Both the position numbers and the translations under genes were made by a program. The notes under the pieces were generated by a model that did no database searches, was not told the origin of the DNA, and saw only the letters and a list, made by a program, of their open reading frames with translations. Of a DNA stretch of 64,000 nt, positions 1 to 8,757 are shown piece after piece; positions within the stretch are counted from its first letter, which is position 1; each line of letters begins with the position of its first letter. This DNA comes from Arcicella sp034519515 (GTDB lineage: Bacteria; Bacteroidota; Bacteroidia; Cytophagales; Spirosomataceae). The stretch covers positions 77,235-141,234 of the forward strand of contig JAXHOK010000042.1 in assembly GCA_034519515.1 (NCBI GenBank). Direction: 5' to 3'.

Positions 1-606
1 TGTGCGTATGTGAGCCAGCATATCCGCCTTAGTTGCCCCCACAACGTACATCAATTGCTCGTTGGTAGCCCACTCCTGCGATTTTCCGATTACTTCCTCA
101 AATAATTGCTTACTATTCTCAAGCTGTAAATTCTGAAAATCTTTACTACCCACATTGGAAGTTAAAGCCAATAGAATCACCCATTTATTTGGAAAATCAA
201 GAAAAGGTTTTACTGAATCTCCGCCCATATAAGGAGCAACCGTCACGGAATCAAAATCTAAACCCGAAGAATTTTTATCAAAAAATGCTCTTGCGTATAG
301 CCCCGAGGTGTTGCCAATATCACCCCGCTTGGCATCGGCAATCGTAAAACATTCTTTTGGAATATACTCCATCGTTTTTTGGAGACTTTCCCAGCCCTTC
401 GCTCCCATTGCTTCATAAAAAGCAATATTGGGTTTATATGCTACGGCATATTGATGCGTAGCCTCAATTATCTGACGATTGAACTCAAAAATAGGGTCTT
501 TTTCGGTTAATAAATGCTTAGGAATTTTCTGAATATCAGTATCTAAACCTACGCAGAGATAAGAGTTTTTGAGTTGTATTTGCTCAAAAAGGTGGGCTTT
601 TGTCAT
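1..606 (-). CDS. pyrF: Orotidine 5'-phosphate decarboxylase, 3' end missing
   Basis: The reverse strand reads from an ATG at 606 through the left edge without a stop, giving 202 codons. It begins MTKAHLFEQIQLKNSYLCVG and continues with VGLDTD, VAYKPNIAFYEA and the ADAKRGDIGNT active-site segment. This D-x-K-R-x-D-I arrangement is the hallmark of OMP decarboxylase, here of the longer type 2 (PyrF2) form of about 270 residues. The enzyme makes UMP in the last step of de novo pyrimidine synthesis, in the cytosol. About a quarter of the protein lies outside the window. It is divergent from rfbC, with about 185 bases between them. The identification is firm; only the C-terminus is unseen. Confidence 0.93.
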   Translation of the reverse strand, partial: MTKAHLFEQIQLKNSYLCVGLDTDIQKIPKHLLTEKDPIFEFNRQIIEATHQYAVAYKPNIAFYEAMGAKGWESLQKTMEYIPKECFTIADAKRGDIGNTSGLYARAFFDKNSSGLDFDSVTVAPYMGGDSVKPFLDFPNKWVILLALTSNVGSKDFQNLQLENSKQLFEEVIGKSQEWATNEQLMYVVGATKADMLAHIRT

Positions 607-709
607 AATTTAATGTTCGGGATTCGATGTTGGGATTATCGAAAACTGGATTTTAAGCATTAAACTAAATCCCAAGCATCGAGAAACAAACATTCAACAT
701 CGAAACAGA

Positions 710-741
710 TTTGTTATTTTTAACGATTAATCTTAATTTCG
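710..741 (+). promoter_or_regulatory. Bacteroidota-type promoter upstream of rfbC
   Basis: TTTG at 710-713 and TAATTTCG at 734-741 are 20 bases apart, close to the TTTG-N19-TAnnTTTG consensus of the Bacteroidota primary sigma factor. Transcription would start near 748, which places the rfbC start at the ATG at 792 rather than the upstream TTG at 711. Confidence 0.5.
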
Positions 742-791
742 CAGGCAATATTAATACAAAGTTAAAAAGATTTAATCATCTCCTCTCAAAA

Positions 792-1319
792 ATGCAATTC
801 AAACCCCACACAATCTCAGGATTAATTGAGTGTATTCCCACAAAATTTGAAGATGAAAGAGGTCTCTTTTATGAATCCTACAACCAAAAGCTGTTTGCGG
901 CAAATGGTATCACGGAGGATTTTATTCAAGATAATTATTCCTGGTCAAAAAAGGGAGTAGTCAGAGGATTACATTTTCAGTATGCCCCTTACGCACAAGG
1001 AAAATTGGTACGCTGTATGACGGGAAAAGTGATTGATATAGTAGTCGATATTCGTAAAGATTCTCCCACTTACAGACAACACGAGAAGTTTATCTTGGAT
1101 TCAGCCATTGGCAATATGCTTTACGTACCAGCAGGTTTTGCTCACGGATTTGTGGCTCTGGAAGAAACTATATTTGTTTATAAATGTACAGAATACTGGC
1201 ACAAAGCCTCAGAATCGGGCATTATTTATAATGATACTGATTTGAATATTGATTGGGAAGTAGCAAATCCAATTGTTTCAAGTAAAGATTTGGTGTTGCC
1301 GAAGTTTCAAGAAATATGA
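792..1319 (+). CDS. rfbC: dTDP-4-dehydrorhamnose 3,5-epimerase
   Basis: The protein is a 175-residue RmlC-type cupin, near the family's usual 180. RGLHFQ carries the conserved catalytic His; VIDIVVDIRKDSPTY, PAGFAHGF and the CTEYWH Tyr region follow in the usual order. It epimerises dTDP-4-keto-6-deoxyglucose at C3 and C5 on the way to dTDP-L-rhamnose for surface polysaccharide. The open frame reaches up to a TTG at 711, but the family N-terminus (MQFKPHTISGL) begins at the ATG at 792, and a promoter lies between. No rfbA, rfbB or rfbD is next to it, so the rest of the pathway must be elsewhere. Confidence 0.93.
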   Translation: MQFKPHTISGLIECIPTKFEDERGLFYESYNQKLFAANGITEDFIQDNYSWSKKGVVRGLHFQYAPYAQGKLVRCMTGKVIDIVVDIRKDSPTYRQHEKFILDSAIGNMLYVPAGFAHGFVALEETIFVYKCTEYWHKASESGIIYNDTDLNIDWEVANPIVSSKDLVLPKFQEI

Positions 1320-1369
1320 GTTATAAGTTATGAATGATGAGTTTGCAAAATTCATAACTTATAACTCAT
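1316..1369. terminator. Inverted repeat between convergent rfbC and maltokinase genes
   Basis: ATGAGTTATAAGTTATGAAT is mirrored by TTCATAACTTATAACTCAT, forming a long A+T-rich stem that overlaps the rfbC stop codon. It probably acts as a two-way terminator or transcript-end stabiliser. The stem is weak in G+C, so this is inference. Confidence 0.5.
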
Positions 1370-1379
1370 AACTAAAAGC

Positions 1380-2978
1380 TTACATCCTCAATTTCTCTAT
1401 CTCCCGAATTACATTTACGATACCTTTCAAGGGAATTTTCACCCAATCAGGGCGATAGTTTATTTCGTAACCCAATTCATAAACTGCCTTTTCCAAGAGA
1501 TAAATCAACATCAGAAAGTTTATTTCATTATTATTCTTGAACAATGGGTGTGGATTTCCGAAAGTGTCCAAATATTTTTCCATATACGTTTGTTGAATCA
1601 ATCTATACCAACGGTCGGCGGCGGTTTGTACCCGAACAGGGTCAAGTTTTGCCGTGTCAGGATCATTAAACATTTTGGCAGAAATAGCATAATGATAACT
1701 CCTAATCATCCCTGCTACATCTTTCAGAGGCGAATGCTTAATTTTGCGGTCAGTAATTGGGCTTTCAGGTTCGCCTTCAAAATCTATGATGATATAGTCA
1801 TTTTTAGTAGCCAAAACTTGCCCCAAATGATAGTCACCATGAATCCTAATTCGTTGAGAATCAATCTCTCTCGTGAGAATATCCTTCGTAAAATCATCAA
1901 TTAATTCTTTGGCTTCCATAAAATCCCAAGCTAATTTTTGGGTAACGGGGTCAGTAATTTTTGCGTAATTATCAATCAAAAGATTATACCGTCTCTCTAA
2001 TAAATCAGTTAATCGTTTATGAATAAATTGGCGGTAATCATCGTTAAAATGCTCAGGAACAAACATTTCGTCAGCTTCGGGGACGTACAGAGCCAAGTGC
2101 ATTTCGGCAGTTCTTTGAGCCAAAAGTTCTACTTGTTCAAAAACTGATTCTTTAATGGCAAAAGTTTTATCCGTAAACGCCTCCACAAACGCCCCCAATT
2201 GTTCACCCGTTTGCATCCAACTGTCGGCTTCATTCTCCACCATGCGTTGCATCATTCCGAGCGTAACATCGGGTTTTCCTTCACGTTTCCACACAACGCT
2301 CCCCGCAAAGGCTGGAATATAGGCAAAATCAGAATTTTCCGTAATAAATTCTACCATGTCCACTTCTGGATTAGTTCCCTCAAAAAGTTTTCGGTAAAGT
2401 TTTAAAAAGTACTTATTTCGCAATGGATATTGACCAAAAGTCATGGCAGAATTAGAAGAATCTACGGGCAGAACTCTCGAAGAAACAGGAGCTTTTATAT
2501 CCTCGCCCGATAAGCCTTTACCTCTTAAAAAATCAATCTTACCATTTTTTTGTTGTGAAACAGTCTCAGCATGAGCCACGTGTTGAAATAACGATTGCTG
2601 AAAGCGTTCATCATAAATAGCATCAATCACCAAACCTTGTTTGTTATTGATGTAGGCAAGCGTAATAATACCTTTGGGGATAATATCTTGACTCACCGAT
2701 GAATCTATAAAAGAAACAGGTAACAAATAGCTTTCTATTTCACCATCCGCATATTTTACCTCCACGATAAAAAGTAAAGCAATAGAATCTTTAATCGGAA
2801 TTTCGATGGAAAACTTTATAGTGAATTTATCCTGCAAACGAGCCTTCCCTGCAAACCAGCGACACGTATTCATATAAGGAGGGAAAATATTTGTTTCAAA
2901 TTCATGCATCAACTCTTCATCATGCTGAATATCTTTCCAAGCCTGTTTGGAGGTCAGTGAGGTTGTGTTATCGGTCAT
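1380..2978 (-). CDS. Maltokinase (Mak/Pep2 type)
   Basis: This 532-residue protein has the maltokinase N-terminal cap signature NTCRWFAGKARL near residues 37-48, followed by an aminoglycoside-phosphotransferase-like kinase fold. HGDYHLGQVL around residue 380 is the catalytic loop, and IIDFEGEP about 15 residues later is the metal-binding DFG equivalent. Maltokinase phosphorylates maltose at C1 with ATP. Maltose 1-phosphate is then used by GlgE to build alpha-glucan, and a GlgB homologue is about 23 kb away in this window. In many bacteria the kinase is fused or adjacent to trehalose synthase (TreS). Neither treS nor glgE is beside it here. Start is the ATG at 2978. Confidence 0.87.
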   Translation of the reverse strand: MTDNTTSLTSKQAWKDIQHDEELMHEFETNIFPPYMNTCRWFAGKARLQDKFTIKFSIEIPIKDSIALLFIVEVKYADGEIESYLLPVSFIDSSVSQDIIPKGIITLAYINNKQGLVIDAIYDERFQQSLFQHVAHAETVSQQKNGKIDFLRGKGLSGEDIKAPVSSRVLPVDSSNSAMTFGQYPLRNKYFLKLYRKLFEGTNPEVDMVEFITENSDFAYIPAFAGSVVWKREGKPDVTLGMMQRMVENEADSWMQTGEQLGAFVEAFTDKTFAIKESVFEQVELLAQRTAEMHLALYVPEADEMFVPEHFNDDYRQFIHKRLTDLLERRYNLLIDNYAKITDPVTQKLAWDFMEAKELIDDFTKDILTREIDSQRIRIHGDYHLGQVLATKNDYIIIDFEGEPESPITDRKIKHSPLKDVAGMIRSYHYAISAKMFNDPDTAKLDPVRVQTAADRWYRLIQQTYMEKYLDTFGNPHPLFKNNNEINFLMLIYLLEKAVYELGYEINYRPDWVKIPLKGIVNVIREIEKLRM

Positions 2979-3157
2979 ATTCGTTGAAATAGTATTATTC
3001 AGTCTTAAATTTAGAATATAATTAGATACAAAAAAATATAGGGGGGAAATATGTAGTTATTTCAAAAAAAAATAAAAAATTGTATTATCCTAAGTTTTTG
3101 ATAATCAGTGCATTTTGTATTTTGGAGTAAAATATTTTCTTTTTTTACCTTTATACG

Positions 3158-3188
3158 TTTGCCAATTAAAAAAATCGCTGTACCTTTG
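3158..3188 (+). promoter_or_regulatory. Consensus Bacteroidota promoter for tRNA-Glu
   Basis: TTTG at 3158-3161, a spacer of exactly 19 bases, then TACCTTTG at 3181-3188: a full match to TTTG-N19-TAnnTTTG. The tRNA starts 54 bases downstream, leaving room for a short 5' leader removed by RNase P. Confidence 0.8.
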
Positions 3189-3242
3189 CACCACGAAAAA
3201 ACGAAATGAGATTTACAAAATCAAAAACGTTTTTAACCCAAT

Positions 3243-3317
3243 GGTCCGTTCGTCTAGGGGTTAGGACACGTCCCTTTCACGGATGAAACACGGGTTCGAT
3301 TCCCGTACGGACTACCA
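3243..3317 (+). tRNA. tRNA-Glu (anticodon TTC)
   Basis: A 75-base cloverleaf can be folded by eye. The acceptor arm is GGTCCGT with ACGGACT, the D arm GTCT with GGAC, and the anticodon stem CGTCC with GGATG around loop CTTTCAC (anticodon TTC). The T arm is ACGGG with CCCGT around TTCGATT, and the 3' CCA is encoded. The leading GGTCCGTTCGTCTAGGGG is typical of Bacteroidota tRNA-Glu. It is a single gene, not part of a cluster. Confidence 0.97.
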
Positions 3318-3352
3318 AAAAAGGCTTCAAATCAATGATTTGAAGCCTTTTT
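3318..3352 (+). terminator. Intrinsic terminator after tRNA-Glu
   Basis: AAAAAGGCTTCAAATCA pairs with TGATTTGAAGCCTTTTT immediately after the CCA end, closing in a tiny loop and ending in a U tract. It also faces the end of the convergent lipoprotein gene, so it may work in both directions. Confidence 0.85.
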
Positions 3353-3410
3353 GTTTACTACCAATATTTAAGAAAATGTAGTAATCACAGTAATCAAAAC
3401 CATTTTCCTC

Positions 3411-4658
3411 TCACTTCATCACTACATCCCCATTTCTCCACCGCTCCACTGTTGGAAACCATATAGATTGATATTCGGCATATCGCTGTAATTCGTAATG
3501 ATCATCCGCAAATTGATTAGAGCGTTTTGTGAACGTAAAGTTGATTTCTGAAACCTGTGGAGGTGAATACGTCCAAATTTCTTTGTCTTTGGTACGGGTA
3601 ATTTTCACGGGGTCGCCCATGATGATAAAAACCATTCCCTTGTCGGTCTTCCAGCCTTCTTTATAGGTTGTGAAAAGTCGATTGGCTTGTTCTACTCGCT
3701 GATAAAAGGCTTTTATGGTACGTTTTGCCGTTGCTTGATTACCCTGCATGATATTCAACCAATAATTATCCAGCGTTCTTTTAGGTTCTTTGGAAGTTAT
3801 TAAGTCAGTTGCCTCGGCATTGGTACTCATATATATTAATGGGCGAGCCAATTTTTCGGGACGAGTCAGTCTCGGAAATCTTTTATCGGTAACAATCATT
3901 CCAATGCCGTAAGCCTCGGTGGTGTCTCTGGTGAAAAAATAGAGAGCATCTTGTTCCAAAACCAAGGGAGTATTGGCAAAAATACTAAAAGAGGAGTCCA
4001 CATAAAGACTTTTGGAAGGAACTCTTGGCGTGGTGGACATGGGCGAATGTGCCGCTTCAAATTCGTATTTATAACGATAAGCTCTGAAATTCTGAGCACG
4101 TCCATCCAAACTTTTCAACACCACAGTATCCGATACTGAGAAATAGTTTTTTGCCAAAGGACGAGTACCTGCTTTATCAAAAAACATAAAATAATCGCTC
4201 GATTTACCCGACTGAAATCTGAGAAAGCAGTCATTAATAGTTTTATTATTAGTCTTTAAGTCTTTAATTTCGGTCAAAGCAACGCTGACGAACAGATTTT
4301 TTGGCTTCACAACATCAAACCAAACCATGTATAGCCCTGCGTCTTCGGTGATATTCTCTGGATTAATTGCAACAGTACCCGTACTTAATGCCGTTTGGCG
4401 GTTGGCGTATTCTGGATATACACTGTATGAAATGGCAAATTCTTTCATCATTTCATTGGTTGTAACAATTCTACCTGGGTCGATGCTGAGATAAATTCTA
4501 ACTGATGAACCATTATCTAAAAACCGACTTTTAGAAATTAACCTCTGCATCGGTACACGGTTATCCAACCGATTATTAGTTTTTTGGGTAGCCGTCGGAT
4601 TAGTTATACAACCCGAAAAGATTGATAATGAGAGAAGGGTAATGAATATTTTTTTCAT
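3411..4658 (-). CDS. GWxTD domain-containing lipoprotein
   Basis: The 415-residue protein begins with a lipoprotein signal peptide, MKKIFITLLSLSIFSGC, with lipidation expected at Cys17. Near residue 340 it has GWKTDKGMVFIIMGDP, the motif that names the GWxTD family of Bacteroidota outer-membrane-associated proteins. The remainder is beta-rich and of unknown fold to me. The family's molecular role is not established. It is convergent with the tRNA gene and divergent from the methyltransferase at 4886. The product name is firm and the function is unknown. Confidence 0.85.
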   Translation of the reverse strand: MKKIFITLLSLSIFSGCITNPTATQKTNNRLDNRVPMQRLISKSRFLDNGSSVRIYLSIDPGRIVTTNEMMKEFAISYSVYPEYANRQTALSTGTVAINPENITEDAGLYMVWFDVVKPKNLFVSVALTEIKDLKTNNKTINDCFLRFQSGKSSDYFMFFDKAGTRPLAKNYFSVSDTVVLKSLDGRAQNFRAYRYKYEFEAAHSPMSTTPRVPSKSLYVDSSFSIFANTPLVLEQDALYFFTRDTTEAYGIGMIVTDKRFPRLTRPEKLARPLIYMSTNAEATDLITSKEPKRTLDNYWLNIMQGNQATAKRTIKAFYQRVEQANRLFTTYKEGWKTDKGMVFIIMGDPVKITRTKDKEIWTYSPPQVSEINFTFTKRSNQFADDHYELQRYAEYQSIWFPTVERWRNGDVVMK

Positions 4659-4885
4659 GATTATGTTACAACTTGTGAAAACGGGAAAATCGGGCGACGT
4701 TCGCTCCCATTATACGTTAAACGAACCAATTTAGTAAGTATTTTTCTGATGTCAAGCAAAAGCTGTAAATTTGGTATAAATTTAGTCGTAGGTCGTAAGT
4801 CATAAGGTGCTTTTTTATTAAATACTACCTTATAATCTCATCCATACTTAGGACTTAATACTCAAGACTTAATACTTTTTTATTC

Positions 4886-5656
4886 ATGTACAAAACTACC
4901 GAAATTGCTTCTTCTGATATTGTTTCAGACAATCCTGTTCATCAACGACTTTTATTTCCCTATATCGAAGCCACCAAAATGGTTTCGGGCAATTTGCTTG
5001 AAATTGGCGTGGGTACGGGGCGTGGTGTGGCAGTTTTAGCTCCATCTGTGAGCCATTTTACTGGCGTTGACAAGAACGAACCTCTGATAACAAAACTCTC
5101 CGCTGATTATCCCAATTTCAAGTTTATTGATATGTTTTTACCTCCCCTAAAAGGTTTGGCGGATAATACTTTCGATTATATCGTAACGTTTCAAGTAATC
5201 GAACACATTGAGGACGATAATGAGTTTATCAAAGAGGCACATCGGGTCTTGAAACCTGGCGGAAAGTTGATTTTGACGACGGTGAACCGTAAATATTCGC
5301 TTTCTCGCAATCCTTGGCACGTGCGTGAATACTTGGCGAGTGAGTTGAAAAGCCTGATTCTGAAACATTTTGGTAGTATTGAAACCAAAGGCGTTCATGG
5401 TAATAAAAAAGTGATGGATTATTACGAAGAAAATAAACGTTCGGTAGAAAAAATTACTCGTTTTGATATTTTTAATTTACAATATCGTTTACCCAGATGG
5501 ATGCTTCAAGTGCCTTATGATATTGCCAACAGAATGAGTAGAAATATCATTCAAAAATCTGACAACCAATTAGTTACAGGCATTACCCACGAAGATTACT
5601 TCTTAAATAACGATGCAGAAGAGTGTTTTGACTTCTTTTATATAGCTACGAAGTAA
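4886..5656 (+). CDS. Class I SAM-dependent methyltransferase
   Basis: This 256-residue protein has the Rossmann-like motif I LLEIGVGTGRG near residue 37, an acidic residue ending strand 2 (TGVDKN) and motif IV FDYIVTFQVIEHI, followed by HRVLKPGGKLILTT. This is the Methyltransf_11/UbiE-like pattern. The substrate cannot be told from sequence. Such enzymes methylate small molecules or sugars, and the surrounding envelope genes give only weak context. It stands alone, preceded by about 200 bases of A+T-rich, tandemly repetitive DNA and followed by about 200 more with ATAGATGATAGAG-like reiterations. Confidence 0.85.
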   Translation: MYKTTEIASSDIVSDNPVHQRLLFPYIEATKMVSGNLLEIGVGTGRGVAVLAPSVSHFTGVDKNEPLITKLSADYPNFKFIDMFLPPLKGLADNTFDYIVTFQVIEHIEDDNEFIKEAHRVLKPGGKLILTTVNRKYSLSRNPWHVREYLASELKSLILKHFGSIETKGVHGNKKVMDYYEENKRSVEKITRFDIFNLQYRLPRWMLQVPYDIANRMSRNIIQKSDNQLVTGITHEDYFLNNDAEECFDFFYIATK

Positions 5657-5872
5657 ATTTTAGAGTATAGATGATAGAGGTTAGATATCAGAGATTAGAT
5701 GATAGAGACTAAATAAATTATCCCTTTACCACATAACCTATATCATCTATACTTTTTCCTCTTTCCTCTATCATCTAATATCTATTCTCTAAATAAATGG
5801 CTTGATTTTTGTTAATTTTTTAAACGTATTTCCCACCGCCACTGGGTTTAAATTTAAGGATTTTCAAGAATT

Positions 5873-6985
5873 ATGCTATTAATCAAATCAATTACTCGTG
5901 GCGATATTTTCAAAATAGCTTGCCTACTGGGCTTTTTCATTTTGGGATTTACCTATCAAAAACTCAAACGTACAGGGCTGAGTGTGGATTATGTGCCATC
6001 TGCCAATGTGGGCGAAGAAGTCCGTTTTATGTTCTCGGCGGGTGATAATGTTCAAAGAATCAAGATTTTTTCGGATAAAGGTAGTCTTGGCACTATTAAA
6101 ACCGTTCAGAACAAAGCTGAAATGAGCTTCACTTTCGGATTTCCGAGCGTAAAAAAACTACGATTCGTAGGAATTTCCGCCAATAATGATACCGTTAGTG
6201 TGGCTTATGGAGATATTGAAATTATTGGTAAAACCTTTGGCAGACAAATAGTTACAACTCAGCAAGGAGGTTCGGCATCTCTTGACCCAAGCCCACCGAT
6301 TGCCCGAACGGTTTATCCCCTTCCTTCAACAAATTTACGGTTTAATCCAACTCCCGAAGAAGACCCTTTCAACGGCAAAAATCAGAACGTTTACGGAACT
6401 GCCATTGGGCATCCAACACAAGATGAAGCAAGGGCATTCTTGGAAGATATAAAACCCATTGCCGTAGAATTAGGGCAAAAGTATCAAATTCCAGCCAGTG
6501 TAGTGATGGCAATGGCAGCGATGGAAAGTGGCTATGGATTTAGTAGAAATGCTGTTTTTGCCAATAATTTCTTTGGCATAAAACAATGGTGGGGCAACGA
6601 GTCCAACGCTTATCAATTGAAAGGGCAACCCGATGAATATGAAGGGAAAGTAGCGATTTTGAGACGTTCAGATGATGGGCAAGTGATTTACGACGAAAGC
6701 CGTCGCCCTGATAATTGGTATCGTCGTTTTGGGTCGAGGAGAGAGTGTATTGAGTTTTTGGTAGAAGAAGTATTTTTGCACAAAACAGGGGCTTGGAAAC
6801 GTGATTATAGCGATATTGCCCGTTTTTATCAAGGACAAATTGCGGCAGGTGTAGAAAAATACTCAGCTGCCTATACCTTCATATATTCAGTCGGCGAACG
6901 TGGATATACTCACAAAGGAGGCAAGTTTTATGCGGATAGAGTGATGAAAGTGATTGATAGATATGGGTTGATTGGGAATGATTGA
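5873..6985 (+). CDS. Membrane-anchored glucosaminidase-domain protein
   Basis: The 370-residue protein has one N-terminal membrane segment (about residues 11-30), a beta-rich middle part and a Pro/Thr-rich linker. A C-terminal glucosaminidase domain (Pfam Glucosaminidase, FlgJ/LytG-like) runs from about residue 190 to 365. QKYQIPASVVMAMAAMESGY holds the catalytic Glu near residue 218, and NNFFGIKQWW is the following signature. These enzymes cut N-acetylglucosamine bonds in peptidoglycan. The N-terminal anchor places the active domain in the periplasm. A GT39 glycosyltransferase follows 66 bases later, possibly in one transcript. Exact linkage specificity is not visible. Confidence 0.86.
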   Translation: MLLIKSITRGDIFKIACLLGFFILGFTYQKLKRTGLSVDYVPSANVGEEVRFMFSAGDNVQRIKIFSDKGSLGTIKTVQNKAEMSFTFGFPSVKKLRFVGISANNDTVSVAYGDIEIIGKTFGRQIVTTQQGGSASLDPSPPIARTVYPLPSTNLRFNPTPEEDPFNGKNQNVYGTAIGHPTQDEARAFLEDIKPIAVELGQKYQIPASVVMAMAAMESGYGFSRNAVFANNFFGIKQWWGNESNAYQLKGQPDEYEGKVAILRRSDDGQVIYDESRRPDNWYRRFGSRRECIEFLVEEVFLHKTGAWKRDYSDIARFYQGQIAAGVEKYSAAYTFIYSVGERGYTHKGGKFYADRVMKVIDRYGLIGND

Positions 6986-7051
6986 TGATAATGATTTAGT
7001 TATTAATCAATATTTTTCCGTAATTTGGAAGCGAACTATTTCCTAAATAAA

Positions 7052-8752
7052 ATGGCAAAAAAATACCCAAACAAGAGTCTTTCCAATAAATTAGCACAAG
7101 AAAATAACCGTGCAGTAGAGAAAACTATTCAATCTGAAAATGCTATTTTATCCAATAGTTTTTTGAAGCATCCCGCTATTGAAGCCTTCCTGATTGTTTC
7201 AGTATGTTTATTAATTGTGTTGATTCGGAAAAACTTCTTGGCAATTCCTTATGAAAGAGACGAAGGAGCATACATACTTTTTGGCAGAGAACTATTAGCA
7301 GGAAAGACACCATACATAGATTTTTTTGATACACGTTTGCCATTTATTTTCTATATGTATGGCTTGGTAGCGAGTTTTGGTACATCGGTAGTAGCAACTG
7401 CCAAATTTTTTATGGTCATTGAAATACTGACTACCGTTACCCTATTTTTTGCCATCAAAACACTATTCGGAAAGACCAGTGCTTGGACAGGAGCAATTGC
7501 TTACGCCTTCCTTACCCTGAACCCTGCCATCAATGGATTCACACGACAATCAGAACATTTGGTAAATCTGTGGACGGTATTAGCTTTATATTTTTCCTTC
7601 AAAAATTATATTCACCGAAATCTCGTCTTCATCTTTCTAAGTGGCATTTGTTTCACGCTCGCTATGATGATAAAACACAATGCCGTTTTTTTGGTCGTCT
7701 ATGGTGGTTTAGCATTAATTACTCATGAATATTTGAAGGAAAAAAGTATCGGAAAACCCCTATTTCAAAGTGTTGGAATATACGCTTTGGGATGTGGAGC
7801 GGTTGTGATTCTTTTATTCGGAATTATTTCTTTGCAAGGAGCTACGGATGAAATGCTGTACTGGGCATTTACGCATTCAAAGGTCTATATTTCAAGAGTT
7901 ACCTTTGATATGAATTATTTTCAAAATATTATCAATAATATTCTTAACAACTACAAGTTCTTCTTTTATAGTGCCTTAGCGGGTTTTGTAGTAATGTTAG
8001 TTATACCAAGTAAGATTGATTTAAAAATTAATCTTACGCTTTTGACTATCCTCTCTATCTTGATGGTATTTCCAGGCAATCAGTTTTATGGGCATTATTT
8101 CATTATGTCTATGCCCGCCGTAGCCGTTTTATCAAGTTTTTTATTTGGGGGAATTGCATTAGAACAATACCAAAAAGCCGAAACGAGCATTCGAATTGCG
8201 GGAGTAATTATATTTATTTTTGGCATATTTTTACATCTAAAATCAATGAATGATCTGTACTTTTCTCCCGACCATTCATCCATTATCAAGAATACTTACG
8301 GCAGTAATCCTTTCTTGGAAAGTGCCGCTATTGCCGAAAAAATTAAACCCGAACTAACAAAGAAAGATTATTTGGCGGTGATGGGGTCTGAGCAAGAAAT
8401 ATTTTTATATACCGACACCAAACCCGCTTCCAAACATACCATTGCCTATCATCTGATGGTTGATACTACGGTATCGGCAAATCCTATAAAATGGCAAAAA
8501 GAGTATATTAGTGAAGTAGAGAAGAATAAACCTAAATTTTTTGTATTTTACAGAGTAGGGATGACGTTCCTCCGAACTCCCAATAGTTGTTCAAAAATAT
8601 TTAATTGGGCTGAAAAATACTTAAATTCAAACTATGATTTGTACGGAACAGTGGATATTTCGCCTAATGAGTCGCAGTATTTTTGGGGAAAAGATTCTTA
8701 TGCAAGTTTAAAAAAGCAAGAGGATACAATTTTGATTTTTAAGAGAAAATAA
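7052..8752 (+). CDS. GT39-family membrane glycosyltransferase (ArnT/PMT-like)
   Basis: From the ATG at 7052 (the frame opens earlier at a TTG at 7025) the protein has 566 residues. A basic cytoplasmic N-terminus is followed by roughly ten hydrophobic helices and a soluble C-terminal part. The first periplasmic loop has ERDEGAYILFGRELLAGKTP, the RDE acidic motif typical of the dolichyl-phosphate-mannose and undecaprenyl-sugar transferase superfamily (PMT_2). Such enzymes move a sugar from a polyprenyl-phosphate carrier to lipid or protein at the outer face of the inner membrane. Donor and acceptor are unknown. It ends 5 bases before the stop of convergent mtgA. Confidence 0.82.
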   Translation: MAKKYPNKSLSNKLAQENNRAVEKTIQSENAILSNSFLKHPAIEAFLIVSVCLLIVLIRKNFLAIPYERDEGAYILFGRELLAGKTPYIDFFDTRLPFIFYMYGLVASFGTSVVATAKFFMVIEILTTVTLFFAIKTLFGKTSAWTGAIAYAFLTLNPAINGFTRQSEHLVNLWTVLALYFSFKNYIHRNLVFIFLSGICFTLAMMIKHNAVFLVVYGGLALITHEYLKEKSIGKPLFQSVGIYALGCGAVVILLFGIISLQGATDEMLYWAFTHSKVYISRVTFDMNYFQNIINNILNNYKFFFYSALAGFVVMLVIPSKIDLKINLTLLTILSILMVFPGNQFYGHYFIMSMPAVAVLSSFLFGGIALEQYQKAETSIRIAGVIIFIFGIFLHLKSMNDLYFSPDHSSIIKNTYGSNPFLESAAIAEKIKPELTKKDYLAVMGSEQEIFLYTDTKPASKHTIAYHLMVDTTVSANPIKWQKEYISEVEKNKPKFFVFYRVGMTFLRTPNSCSKIFNWAEKYLNSNYDLYGTVDISPNESQYFWGKDSYASLKKQEDTILIFKRK

Positions 8753-8757
8753 ATTCC

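Noticed and set aside
711..791. Extended N-terminus of RfbC from the TTG at 711
   Set aside because: The extension precedes the family's normal start, and a promoter-like pair at 710-741 overlaps it.
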